Source: an uncultured Paracoccaceae bacterium (GTDB lineage Bacteria > Pseudomonadota > Alphaproteobacteria > Rhodobacterales > Rhodobacteraceae). Taken from it: a stretch of DNA of 64,000 nt. The stretch lies in NCBI GenBank assembly GCA_947494675.1, contig CANLVP010000002.1, positions 434,001-498,000 on the forward strand, given 5' to 3'. A model generated the notes under the pieces. That model did not search any database. It was not told the DNA's origin and saw only the letters and a program-made list of their open reading frames with translations. Each line of letters begins with the position of its first letter. Within the stretch, counting starts at the first letter, position 1. The translations under genes and the position numbers were made by a program. Shown in pieces: positions 1 through 8,899 of the stretch.

Positions 1-174
1 AAGCAACGCCGCGCAGTGGTCATCCATGTCGGGACCGGGGTCGATCACAGTCAACCGATCCGCGCCGACCACATAGGAATTCGTGCCGGTGTAGGTCATG
101 GGCGAAGGGTTGCCGCACCGCACCCGCATCACCTGCGGCGAAACCTCAACCGCTATCCCAATCTCATCGCTCAT
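1..174 (-). CDS. MBL-fold metallohydrolase, N-terminal fragment (runs off the window edge)
   Basis: Reading leftward from an ATG at 172-174 gives 58 in-frame codons to the window edge without a stop. The visible protein has an early YTGTNSYVVG segment and then VIDPGPDMDDH, the typical amino-terminal beta-strand pair of LACTB2-like metallo-beta-lactamase-fold hydrolases. The HxHxDH metal site would lie beyond the edge and cannot be checked. The gene diverges from the sensor kinase that starts at 217, leaving only about 42 bases for both promoters. The family call is good; substrate and exact function are unknown. Confidence 0.75.
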   Translation of the reverse strand, partial: MSDEIGIAVEVSPQVMRVRCGNPSPMTYTGTNSYVVGADRLTVIDPGPDMDDHCAALL

Positions 175-216
175 ATCGCGCTTTCCGATCCCGCAGCACA
201 CCGCTAGGTTTGGTCT

Positions 217-1536
217 ATGTTTTTTGGCTGGCTCAAACAATACATGCCGCGCGGGCTTTATGGGCGGGCACTGTTGATTCTGGTGTTGCCGGTGGTGACG
301 CTGCAATTGCTGGTTTCGGTCGTCTTTATCCAGCGCCACTTTGAGGGCGTGACCCGCCAGATGACCCGGGCCGTGGCGATTGACCTGAGCTTTGTGATCG
401 ACACCGCAGCCCAAGCCGACAGCGCTGACACCGCGCGCACAGCAGTTGCCGCGATTGCTGAACCGCTCGAAATTGCTGCCGACTGGCCCAGCCAAGTCCC
501 ATCTGTCGGCGACGATCACCAATTCACCGATTTTACGGCCCCCGGCGTGCGGAGGTATTTGACAGAGCTGGTGCCGGACATCGCTGAAGTATCATTGGCT
601 GACCGCCGCCAAGTGAGGGTCTATGTCGATACCCCACATGGGCCACTGTCGCTAGAGTTCAATCGGCAAAGGGTGTCGGCGTCCAACCCGCACCAACTGC
701 TTGTGATCATGGTGGTTCTGGGTGCGTTGATGACTACGATTGCCTATTTCTTTTTGCGTAACCAATTGCGTCCGATCAAACGTATGGCGGCAGCTGCAGC
801 TGCCTACGGTAAAGGGCGGATCGCCAACTACAGCCCCTCTGGCGCGGTTGAGGTGCGGGCCGCTGGCATGGCGTTTCTGGATATGCGCAACCGGCTGGAA
901 AAGCAGACGCAGTCGCGGACGATGATGCTGTCGGGCGTCAGTCACGATCTGCGGACTCCTTTGACCCGGCTCAGGCTCGGACTATCGCTGCTGGACCAGG
1001 ACGACGCGGCCCCCCTGATCAAGGATGTGGACGAGATGCAGCACCTGCTGGATGCCTTCCTCGATTTTGCTCGCGCTGATGCCGGGGATGATTTGGTGCC
1101 AACTGTCCCGCGTTCCTTTGTTGACGACCTGTTGAAAGATGCCGCCCGGATGGGGCAGGCCATCACGTTGTCGCAGGCTAGCGGCCCGGATGACCCCGTG
1201 CCGCTGCGGCCACTCGCGATCCGTCGTGCTTTGGTAAACCTGACCAGCAATGCGCTGCGCTACGGCGACTCTGCACAAATCGGCGTGCATGTTACCGATC
1301 GGGCTGTGCGCTTTGTCGTTGAAGACGACGGCCCCGGCATCCCTCAAAACCGCCGGGAAGAGGCGATTGCGCCCTTCACCCGTCTTGATAAGGCCCGCAA
1401 CCAAGATGCGGGTTCCGGCGTGGGGCTTGGCCTTGCGATCGTGGCCGACATTGCCCGCAGCCATGGCGGTGTTCTGAGGCTGGGGGAAAGCGAGACGATG
1501 GGCGGCTTAAAGGCCGAACTGGTCCTGGCGCGGTAA
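217..1536 (+). CDS. Membrane sensor histidine kinase, EnvZ-like
   Basis: This 439-residue protein has a transmembrane segment near residues 17-38, a periplasmic loop of about 120 residues, a second membrane segment near 160-181, and a HAMP linker. The dimerization/phosphoacceptor H-box is SGVSHDLRTPLT with the likely phosphorylated His at 243. The ATPase domain shows an N-box (VNLTSNALRYGD), a G1 box (VEDDGPGIP) and a G2 box (GVGLGLAI). The architecture fits EnvZ-type kinases, which act on OmpR-family regulators. No response regulator gene is beside it in this window, so its partner is unknown; it may lie beyond the left edge or elsewhere. The periplasmic ligand cannot be inferred. Confidence 0.88.
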   Translation: MFFGWLKQYMPRGLYGRALLILVLPVVTLQLLVSVVFIQRHFEGVTRQMTRAVAIDLSFVIDTAAQADSADTARTAVAAIAEPLEIAADWPSQVPSVGDDHQFTDFTAPGVRRYLTELVPDIAEVSLADRRQVRVYVDTPHGPLSLEFNRQRVSASNPHQLLVIMVVLGALMTTIAYFFLRNQLRPIKRMAAAAAAYGKGRIANYSPSGAVEVRAAGMAFLDMRNRLEKQTQSRTMMLSGVSHDLRTPLTRLRLGLSLLDQDDAAPLIKDVDEMQHLLDAFLDFARADAGDDLVPTVPRSFVDDLLKDAARMGQAITLSQASGPDDPVPLRPLAIRRALVNLTSNALRYGDSAQIGVHVTDRAVRFVVEDDGPGIPQNRREEAIAPFTRLDKARNQDAGSGVGLGLAIVADIARSHGGVLRLGESETMGGLKAELVLAR

Positions 1537-1736
1537 ATCATTGGCGCGGTTGAACATACGTTTTCGTGAGGCCGTGATCACGCCAACTTTACATCTTGAA
1601 AACACTCCCTAAGCTGACCTGTGTTGCGACGCGGTGGGGGAACCTGCCAAAGCCGCTATCAATTGCATCTTTAGGCCGGATCAACCTGCTGGTGACCGCA
1701 GGCGCAGGGCTCGGATGAGTTTAGGGAGACACCTTC

Positions 1737-3314
1737 ATGACCTATGACATCGCCAAAACCTTCGTCCTTGGCGGCGCGCTTTCGATGGCCGCGCTTTCCG
1801 TTCAGGCGGAAAGCTTTAACTGGGCTTCGACGACAGACCCGCAAACGATGGACCCACATGCGGTGAACTCTGCACCCGTGCTGTCGTTCCTGAACAACAT
1901 CTACGAAGGCCTTGTGCGCCGTGGCCAAGACATGTCGATTGAGCCATCGCTCGCCACGTCTTGGGAGCCACTTGAGGGTGAAAACGGCTGGCGTTTCAAC
2001 CTGCGCGAAGGCGTGACGTTTCAAGACGGCGCTGCATTTACCTCGGCGGACGTAATGTTTTCTTATGAGCGCGCTTCGAACGAGGCCGCAGATGTGCGGT
2101 CGTGGTTTGCACCCGTGACAGAGGTGCGCGTCGTCGATGATTACACTATTGATTTCGCGACCAATGCGCCGAACCCACTGTTTCCAAGTTCCATCGCGAA
2201 CTTCATGATCCTCGACAGCGATTGGGCCACGGCAAATGACGCCGCATTGCCTGCGCGCGACGCCGAAAACTATGCCACGCTTAACGTCAATGGCACCGGT
2301 CCGTTTATGGTGGCGAGCCGTGATCCGGGCGTGAAAACAGTGCTGACACCGCATGCAGGTTGGTGGGACGCGGCGACACATAACGTGACCGAGGCCACAT
2401 TTGCGCCCATCGGCAACGCGGCGACTGGTCTTGCGGCGCTGCTGTCGGGTGACATCGACTTCATCCAACCCATTCCGCTGCAAGACGTCGATCAGGTGGA
2501 ATCGCGTGATGGCTTCAACGTGCTGGAAGGCGAAGAGACCCGCGTCATCATGTTTGGTTTTGGCCATGAACACGACACGCTGCTCTATTCGACCGACGTA
2601 ACAGACGTGAACCCGTTTCAGGACCCACGTGTGCGTCTTGCTGCAGCCCATGCCATTGATCTCGCGTCCATCGACCGTGTGCTTTTCCGCGGCAAGATTG
2701 AGGGTGCAAGCCAGTTGGTGCCTGCCGGGATCTCTGGCTTTTCAGAAGCCAACAGCGACCGCCCGGCCTATGACCCCGACCGCGCCAAAGAGCTTTTGGC
2801 TGAGGCGGGCTATCCCGATGGGTTCAGCTTTGGCCTGAAATGCACGAATGACCGTTACATCAATGATGAGGCGTTATGCCGCGCGGCCGCATCGATGTTT
2901 GCAGCCGTTGGCCTGAACGCCGAGCTTAGCACAGGGCCGGTACGCGATTACTGGACGCAGCTGCGCGAGGACGATTTTGACATGTATCTGCTGGGCTGGT
3001 CGCCAGGCACCTTTGACATGGAACATCCAATCCGCTTCTTGCTGCATAGCCAGGATGATGAGGCCAAGCTGGGGTCGTGGAACTTTGGCAACTATTCCAA
3101 TGCTCGCGTGGATGAATTGCTGCCGCTTGTGCAGCAGGAAATCGACCCGGCGGCACGTCAGGCGATGATTGACGAAATTGTGGCGATCACGCAGGAAGAG
3201 GTCGCCTATATCCCGCTTTATACGCAGCCACTAATCTGGGCCGCCAAGGAGAACATCGACCTGACGCAACGGGCCGATAACTTCTTTATGCTGCGCTGGG
3301 TGACCGTGAACTAA
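1737..3314 (+). CDS. Peptide-type ABC transporter substrate-binding protein (SBP_bac_5 family)
   Basis: A 525-residue periplasmic binding protein with an N-terminal signal peptide ending near SVQAES. The mature start FNWASTTDPQTMDPH and the segment NNIYEGLVRRGQDMSIEPSLA are typical of the DppA/OppA family. An AGGGAGA ribosome-binding site at 1723-1729 supports the ATG at 1737. It heads a four-gene set with two permeases and a fused ATPase (1737-6915), so it probably captures dipeptides or similar ligands such as opines for import. The ligand cannot be read from sequence. Confidence 0.9.
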   Translation: MTYDIAKTFVLGGALSMAALSVQAESFNWASTTDPQTMDPHAVNSAPVLSFLNNIYEGLVRRGQDMSIEPSLATSWEPLEGENGWRFNLREGVTFQDGAAFTSADVMFSYERASNEAADVRSWFAPVTEVRVVDDYTIDFATNAPNPLFPSSIANFMILDSDWATANDAALPARDAENYATLNVNGTGPFMVASRDPGVKTVLTPHAGWWDAATHNVTEATFAPIGNAATGLAALLSGDIDFIQPIPLQDVDQVESRDGFNVLEGEETRVIMFGFGHEHDTLLYSTDVTDVNPFQDPRVRLAAAHAIDLASIDRVLFRGKIEGASQLVPAGISGFSEANSDRPAYDPDRAKELLAEAGYPDGFSFGLKCTNDRYINDEALCRAAASMFAAVGLNAELSTGPVRDYWTQLREDDFDMYLLGWSPGTFDMEHPIRFLLHSQDDEAKLGSWNFGNYSNARVDELLPLVQQEIDPAARQAMIDEIVAITQEEVAYIPLYTQPLIWAAKENIDLTQRADNFFMLRWVTVN

Positions 3315-3338
3315 GCCAGACAGAAAAGCAGAAAGGCA

Positions 3339-4313
3339 GTGGCATATTTCATCGCAAAACGGCTGTTTCAGTCGGTATTCGTGATGCTGGCCGTTGCCTT
3401 TCTGGCATTCTCACTCTTTCGGTTTGTAGGCGATCCGATCACGCAGATGACCGGGGTTGAGACCTCGGTCGAAGATCAGGAGCGTTTGCGCGAAGAGCTG
3501 GGGTTGAACGACCCATTTGCCTTCCAGTTTGCCCGCTTCACCGGTGACATGCTGAACGGTGATTTCGGGTTTTCCTATCGCACGCGTCAGCCGGTGGCCG
3601 AGATGATCGCGACCCGTATCCCGGCCACGCTGGAATTGGGGTTTGTGGCGCTACTGATTTCGCTTTTTGTGGGCATCCCGACCGGCGTTTACACCGCACT
3701 TAGGCCGCGTGGCGTTGCGACGCAGGCGATGTTGATGCTGACGCTGATCGGCGTGTCTATCCCGACCTTTGTCATCGGCATCATGCTGATTTTTTTCTTT
3801 GGCGTGCAACTGGGCTGGCTGCCGACGTTCGGACGCGGCGGCACCGTGAACGCTTGGGGGTGGGAGACGTCGTTTTTGACCGTCGATGGCTGGCGCGCGC
3901 TGATTTTGCCCGCGATCACACTTGGGGTTTATCAACTGACACTGACCATGCGGTTGGTGCGGGCCGAGATGATGGAGGTCATGCAATCCGACTACATCCG
4001 CTTTGCTACGGCGCGCGGCGTGCCGATGCGCCGCATCTATTTCAAACATGCGCTGGCCAATACGATGGTGCCGGTGATCACCATCATTGGCCTGCAATTC
4101 GGCGGCGTGATCGCGTTCTCCATCGTGACCGAAAGCGTGTTTCAATGGCCCGGCATGGGGCTGCTGTTTTTGGAATCCATCCGCTTTGTCGACATCCCCG
4201 TGATGGGCGTCTACCTCGTGGTGATCGCGTTCTTCTTTGTGCTGGTGAACCTGATCGTTGACCTGCTTTATGTGGTGATCGACCCGCGTTTGCGCATACG
4301 GGACGTGTCGTGA
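3339..4313 (+). CDS. Peptide-type ABC transporter permease, DppB-like
   Basis: An inner-membrane permease of 324 residues. It starts with GTG at 3339, preceded by GAAAGG at 3331-3336. The N-terminal helix (MAYFIAKRLFQSVFVMLAVAFL) and the loop with the LREELGLNDPF segment are typical of the DppB/OppB family, as is the EAA-type cytoplasmic loop near ATARGVPMRRIYFKHALAN. Its stop overlaps the start of the next permease (TGATG), indicating translational coupling. It pairs with the downstream DppC-like subunit to form the channel. Confidence 0.9.
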   Translation: MAYFIAKRLFQSVFVMLAVAFLAFSLFRFVGDPITQMTGVETSVEDQERLREELGLNDPFAFQFARFTGDMLNGDFGFSYRTRQPVAEMIATRIPATLELGFVALLISLFVGIPTGVYTALRPRGVATQAMLMLTLIGVSIPTFVIGIMLIFFFGVQLGWLPTFGRGGTVNAWGWETSFLTVDGWRALILPAITLGVYQLTLTMRLVRAEMMEVMQSDYIRFATARGVPMRRIYFKHALANTMVPVITIIGLQFGGVIAFSIVTESVFQWPGMGLLFLESIRFVDIPVMGVYLVVIAFFFVLVNLIVDLLYVVIDPRLRIRDVS

Positions 4314-5218
4314 TGCGGGACTTTATCAATCGCCACGAAGGGCTTTGGCTTTTTACTCGCTCACCCGCTGTCATCATCGCCGCAATCGTTGCAATTGCGA
4401 TCCTGTTCGGCGCGCTTTTTGCGCCATGGATCGCAAGCGTGAACCCTTACGATCTGGCGTCATTTTCCCTGATGGACGGGTTACTGCCCCCGGTCTGGCA
4501 AGAGTTCGGGACCGAAAGGTTCCTGCTTGGCACTGATGATCAGGGTAGGGACATGATTTCCTCCATCCTCTATGGCGCGCGTCTGTCGTTGATGATCGGT
4601 GTCTCGGCGATGATCATTGCCACGACGCTTGGCGTCGGCCTTGGGCTGGCGGCGGGGTATTTTGGTGGCCGTTTTGACGCCGTGGTGATGCGGATTGCGG
4701 ACATCCAATTGGCGTTGCCTGCAATCCTGACAGCGCTTTTGATTGATGGCATCGCGCGTGGCATTTTGCCCACCGAAATGCAGCAAGACCTACGTGTCGT
4801 TGTCCTGACCCTCGCCATCGCGCTGTCGCTTTGGGTGAATTTCGCCCGGACCGCGCGCGCCTCAACCTTTGTTGAGATGAACAAGGAATATGTGCAGGCC
4901 GCCGTCATGCAGGGCCAGCACCCGCTCCGTGTCATGTTCGTTCATATCCTGCCCAATATCCTTGGGCCATTGCTGGTGATCATGACCGTCGATCTGGCCT
5001 CGGCGATCTTGCTGGAGGCCACGCTATCTTTCCTCGGGATCGGCTTGCCTGCTGATAGCCCAAGCCTTGGCACCTTGATCCGCATCGGGATGCAATTTCT
5101 GTTATCCGGCGAATGGTGGATTTTGTGGATCCCAACCCTGTTCCTCGTGGCGCTTGTGGTGTCGATTAACGTGCTTGGGGATTTCCTGCGCGACGTCTTT
5201 AACCCGAGGTTGCGCTGA
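4313..5218 (+). CDS. Peptide-type ABC transporter permease, DppC-like
   Basis: Second permease subunit, 301 residues from the ATG at 4313, which overlaps the previous stop codon. An in-frame GTG at 4310 is a less likely alternative. The segment FLLGTDDQGRDMISSILYGARLSL is the hallmark of DppC/OppC permeases: after the first membrane helix comes a GTDxxGRD motif. The EAA loop (VMQGQHPLRVMFVHILPN) contacts the ATPase. The stop overlaps the next start by one base, so the four genes look like one translationally coupled operon. Confidence 0.9.
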   Translation: MRDFINRHEGLWLFTRSPAVIIAAIVAIAILFGALFAPWIASVNPYDLASFSLMDGLLPPVWQEFGTERFLLGTDDQGRDMISSILYGARLSLMIGVSAMIIATTLGVGLGLAAGYFGGRFDAVVMRIADIQLALPAILTALLIDGIARGILPTEMQQDLRVVVLTLAIALSLWVNFARTARASTFVEMNKEYVQAAVMQGQHPLRVMFVHILPNILGPLLVIMTVDLASAILLEATLSFLGIGLPADSPSLGTLIRIGMQFLLSGEWWILWIPTLFLVALVVSINVLGDFLRDVFNPRLR

Positions 5219-6915
5219 TGCTGCGGGTTGAGAAATTGACAGTGAAGTTCGCGTCGCGGTTCGGTGACTTCACCGCCGTGGAAGATATGGACATGGCCAT
5301 AGCACCCGGAGAAATCCACGGGCTGGTCGGCGAAAGCGGGGCAGGCAAATCGACGGTGGGTGCCGCAATTATCGGGCTGCTGCAAAAGCCGGGCTATGTG
5401 GCGGGCGGCACGATGACCTTGGGGGAAACCGACTTGCGCAGCCTTGACCGGTTTGAGGCTCACGTGTTGCGCGGCAAGCGGATTTCGATGATCTTTCAGG
5501 ACCCGCAAACCAGCCTCAACCCGCTCATGCGGATCGAAGACCAGCTAATTGAAACCATCCTCGCGCATGAGGATATGCCGGTAGAAGACGCCAAACAGCG
5601 GGCTGTTGATCTGCTGGAGGAGATGGGGATCAACAATGCCGCGGACCGGATGCAATCCTATCCGCATCAGTTTTCCGGCGGCATGCGCCAACGGGTCGTG
5701 ATCGCGCTCGCGCTTTGCACGAACCCGGAATTGATCATCGCAGATGAACCGACCACAGCGTTGGATGTGGCTGTGCAATCGCAGGTTCTGGACCTGATCC
5801 GGCGGCTGGCGGATGTGCACAAGGTTGGCTTTATGCTGATCACCCATGACATCGGGGTCATCGCGCAGATCGCCGATACCGTCACCGTGATGCGCCGCGG
5901 TAAGCTGATCGAGAACGGCCCCACGGCAGAGGTGCTTGGCAAGCCAAAACACGACTACACCAAGCAATTGATGAACGCGGTCCCGCCGCTGGATCGGAAA
6001 ATCGACCGCTTCATGGTCCCCAATTCCGAGGATACGGAAGAGAGCACAACAAACACCGGTGAGGCCGCAAAGGACTGGTTGCTCGAAGGCGAAAAAAGCG
6101 CGCCTGTGGGGCTGACGCTGAAAGACGTGAGCGTCGCCTTTCCTGGTGTGCGGACCTCGATCTGGAAACGTCCAACGCCTTTTGTCGCCCTTGAGGACAT
6201 CAGCTTTGACGTGGCCCCCGGTTCGGTCATGGGCGTCGTCGGCGAGAGCGGTTCGGGGAAATCGACATTGGCCAAGGCCCTGACCGGGCTTGTTAAACCT
6301 GTCAGCGGCACGATGACCTTGGGCGGCACGCCGTTGCCGGGCGGCAAGGACCGGTCGCGCCACCATCCGTCTCGGCAGCTTATTCAGATGGTGTTCCAGG
6401 ACCCATTTTCATCGCTCAATTCCCGCCACCGGATCGGCGCGATCCTTGCAGAGCCGCTATGGCTTTATGGGCTGGTCGATGACGAAGACGCACGGCGCAA
6501 ACTCTGCGCCGATATGCTGGCCCTTGTGGGCATGGCGCCGGGGGCCATCGACAAATACCCCCACCAATTCTCTGGCGGGCAGCGTCAACGCATCGCCGTG
6601 GCACGCGCGCTCTTGGCGCGGCCCAAGGTGTTGATCTGTGATGAGCCGACCTCCGCCCTTGATGTGTCTATCCAAGCCCAACTTTTGAACCTGCTCAAAG
6701 ACCTGCAAACCGCCTTTGGCCTGACCGTCGTTTTCATCAGCCACAACCTGTCCGTGGTGCGTCAAATGTCCGATGATGTTGTCGTGCTGCGCAATGGTCG
6801 CATCCAGGAACAAGGCGGATCCGAACAGGTTTATGGCGCACCGCAAGCCGACTACACCCAACGCCTGCTGGAATTGACGCCCGCGATGCCCAAGGAATGG
6901 CTGGCCCCGTCTTGA
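5218..6915 (+). CDS. Fused dual-domain peptide ABC transporter ATPase (DppD-DppF fusion)
   Basis: A 565-residue protein contains two complete ABC ATPase modules. The first has Walker A GESGAGKST, signature SGGMRQR and Walker B LIIADEPT. The second, after a linker near residues 260-300, has GESGSGKST, SGGQRQR and LICDEPT. Each module ends with the oligopeptide/dipeptide ATPase C-terminal segment (YTKQLMNAVPP and YTQRLLEL). In most bacteria DppD and DppF are separate; fused forms are common in alphaproteobacteria. It would energize the two permeases encoded just upstream. The gene is the last of this operon and converges on the liv operon. Confidence 0.9.
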   Translation: MLRVEKLTVKFASRFGDFTAVEDMDMAIAPGEIHGLVGESGAGKSTVGAAIIGLLQKPGYVAGGTMTLGETDLRSLDRFEAHVLRGKRISMIFQDPQTSLNPLMRIEDQLIETILAHEDMPVEDAKQRAVDLLEEMGINNAADRMQSYPHQFSGGMRQRVVIALALCTNPELIIADEPTTALDVAVQSQVLDLIRRLADVHKVGFMLITHDIGVIAQIADTVTVMRRGKLIENGPTAEVLGKPKHDYTKQLMNAVPPLDRKIDRFMVPNSEDTEESTTNTGEAAKDWLLEGEKSAPVGLTLKDVSVAFPGVRTSIWKRPTPFVALEDISFDVAPGSVMGVVGESGSGKSTLAKALTGLVKPVSGTMTLGGTPLPGGKDRSRHHPSRQLIQMVFQDPFSSLNSRHRIGAILAEPLWLYGLVDDEDARRKLCADMLALVGMAPGAIDKYPHQFSGGQRQRIAVARALLARPKVLICDEPTSALDVSIQAQLLNLLKDLQTAFGLTVVFISHNLSVVRQMSDDVVVLRNGRIQEQGGSEQVYGAPQADYTQRLLELTPAMPKEWLAPS

Positions 6916-7053
6916 CGATAGTTCTTGATGATCGAACGGCTGCTTAACTGCGGATGAACGGGGCTCCAATGCCGAATTCGCCGGACCGGCATGAGCCGAA
7001 ATCGTCCCAACCGTTGCTATCCTGATCGATGAGCTTGTCGCAGTCAGCGACGA

Positions 7054-8895
7054 TCAAAACGCTTCAATCAATTTCAGAAACGCCTTCGTGAATGCATCAG
7101 GGTCCTCGACGAAAGGTGCGTGGCCTGCACCGTTGATCAAAATCGGTGTTTGCGCATAATCAGTGCCAAATTCCGGGCGGGCGCAGTAGGTGTGATTGAT
7201 GAAGGGGTCCTTGGGTCCGTTGATCATCGCAAACGGAATTTTCCCACCTTGAATGACACTCATTTGGCGCTGCCAGTCTGTCGTTTTCAACTTTGCGAAG
7301 GCCTGCTCGCGCGCTTGCCCGTCGGTGCGCCAAACCGCCTGCCACAGGACAGGTTCCGAGTGTTTTTGCATGCCAATGGTATGGGTGGCATATTGGCCCT
7401 TTTCATAGGGAGAGTGAAAGCGTTTGCCAGCAAGCTCCATATGTGGCGAGGGGATATATCCTTTGGGCATGTCGTCGGGATAGGTGCGGATTGGAGATGT
7501 GCCGCACATCACCAGACCGGATATCGGGTTGCCAGCGGCCGCATATTCAAGGGCGACATAGCCACCCAGCGACCAGCCAAAGATGATGGGATTGCCGAGT
7601 TTCAGGCGGTCCACAAGGTCGCGCACGATTTGGGCATAGGCGGCGACGTTATAATCCTTTTCGGGGTCAGCATTCGGCGAAACACCGTGGCCCGGCAGAT
7701 CAAAGGCGACCAGACGATACTGATCGCGCAACGCATCGAACTGGTGCCGGAAAACCTCTTTGCACGACGAATTTCCGTGAATGAAGATGATCGCCTGTGC
7801 GCCACTATGGGTGTCGCAGACTGAGACCTTGCCGTGGCGCGTTTCCAGTAGTTGGTCGGATGTGCCCATCGCGCGGGCCCGCGCTGCGGCCCCTGTTTTG
7901 CGGCGGTAGGCCGCGATGAGGTTGGTCTTTGCGCGGTCAAAACCGCTCCAGATTTCCTGCAAGGCGGCAAAAAGGCCACCGGGGTAGACCACGACAACGC
8001 CGATGATCACCAATGCGATGACGATGTTGCGCCATGCGCCATAGTCGGCAAGCAGTTGCGACAGTCCAACGACGACGATCGCCGCAATCAGTGGCCCCCA
8101 GATCGTGGCAATGCCCCCCAGCAACAGGACCGAGAGGGTGATGGTCAGGAAGCCAAGGCCAAAGACATCTGGCGACGCAACCCGCAGGTAGGCCCCGTAA
8201 AAGCCACCGGCAAAGGCCGGGAAGATCGCAGATAGGCCAAGCGTCCATAGTCGCGTGCGGGCCTCTGACACGCCGCGCGAGATTGCGTAGTATTTGTTGT
8301 CACGCAGGGCCTTCATGGCGCGGCCGGTGGCGGACCGCTCGATCTTATAAAGGAAAAACGTGGAGGCGGTGAGCAGCGCCAGCGCGAGGTAGTAATATCC
8401 CAGCCGGTTGTCGGACGAGAGTTTGTAGTCGCCGATGGTGAGCCTCGGCAACAAGACCATGCCGCTTGTCCCGCCGGTATAGGTCGATTGGCTGACGACG
8501 ATTTGCAGCAAAAGCTGGGTGGCCGCGATGGTCACGAGGATGACGTAAATCCCTTCCAATCGCAGTATGGGGATTGCCAGAAGCACTGCAAACGCAACCG
8601 CGAACACAGGGGTGACCAGCAAGGCCAGCCACGGATCGACCCCGATGACCTTCGCAAAGATGGCATAGCCGTAAAGCCCGATTGCAAAGAACCCCAGATG
8701 CGCGAAATTGACGATGCCGCCATAGCCCAGCGACAAATCCCAGTTGGAGGCCAGAACCGCATAGACAAAGACAAGGATCAACGTGTGGCGGGCGTAGGTT
8801 TCTGTTACGACCACGGGCAGCAACAACAAAACCGCAAACACCAGCAAGACAGGCAAAAACCCGTTGGTGCGCTGGAATGGGGGGGCGTATTTCAT
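7054..8895 (-). CDS. LivM-type ABC permease fused to an alpha/beta hydrolase
   Basis: The open frame encodes 613 residues. Residues 1 to about 325 are a branched-chain-amino-acid-type permease (LGYGGIVNFAHLGFFAIG; EAA-like segment SATGRAMKALRDN). After a basic linker, residues about 346-613 form an alpha/beta hydrolase: oxyanion segment FIHGNSS near 371-377, nucleophile elbow GWSLGG with Ser 442, acid Asp near 563 and His near 592 in GAGHAPF. No stop or ribosome-binding site separates the parts. LivM C-termini are normally cytoplasmic, so the hydrolase should face the cytoplasm beside the importer. The start chosen is the ATG at 8893-8895, four bases after the livH stop; a TTG at 8925 would overlap livH. 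The substrate is unknown. Confidence 0.88.
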   Translation of the reverse strand: MKYAPPFQRTNGFLPVLLVFAVLLLLPVVVTETYARHTLILVFVYAVLASNWDLSLGYGGIVNFAHLGFFAIGLYGYAIFAKVIGVDPWLALLVTPVFAVAFAVLLAIPILRLEGIYVILVTIAATQLLLQIVVSQSTYTGGTSGMVLLPRLTIGDYKLSSDNRLGYYYLALALLTASTFFLYKIERSATGRAMKALRDNKYYAISRGVSEARTRLWTLGLSAIFPAFAGGFYGAYLRVASPDVFGLGFLTITLSVLLLGGIATIWGPLIAAIVVVGLSQLLADYGAWRNIVIALVIIGVVVVYPGGLFAALQEIWSGFDRAKTNLIAAYRRKTGAAARARAMGTSDQLLETRHGKVSVCDTHSGAQAIIFIHGNSSCKEVFRHQFDALRDQYRLVAFDLPGHGVSPNADPEKDYNVAAYAQIVRDLVDRLKLGNPIIFGWSLGGYVALEYAAAGNPISGLVMCGTSPIRTYPDDMPKGYIPSPHMELAGKRFHSPYEKGQYATHTIGMQKHSEPVLWQAVWRTDGQAREQAFAKLKTTDWQRQMSVIQGGKIPFAMINGPKDPFINHTYCARPEFGTDYAQTPILINGAGHAPFVEDPDAFTKAFLKLIEAF

Positions 8896-8899
8896 CGGG

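Noticed and set aside
1671-2651. 326-codon minus-strand open frame opposite the peptide-binding protein gene
   Set aside because: Its translation is rich in Arg, His and Cys with no family resemblance; the plus strand encodes a clear binding protein.
7054-7869. Separate hydrolase gene starting at ATG 7869
   Set aside because: There is no stop codon after the permease part and no ribosome-binding site before this ATG, so a fusion is more likely.
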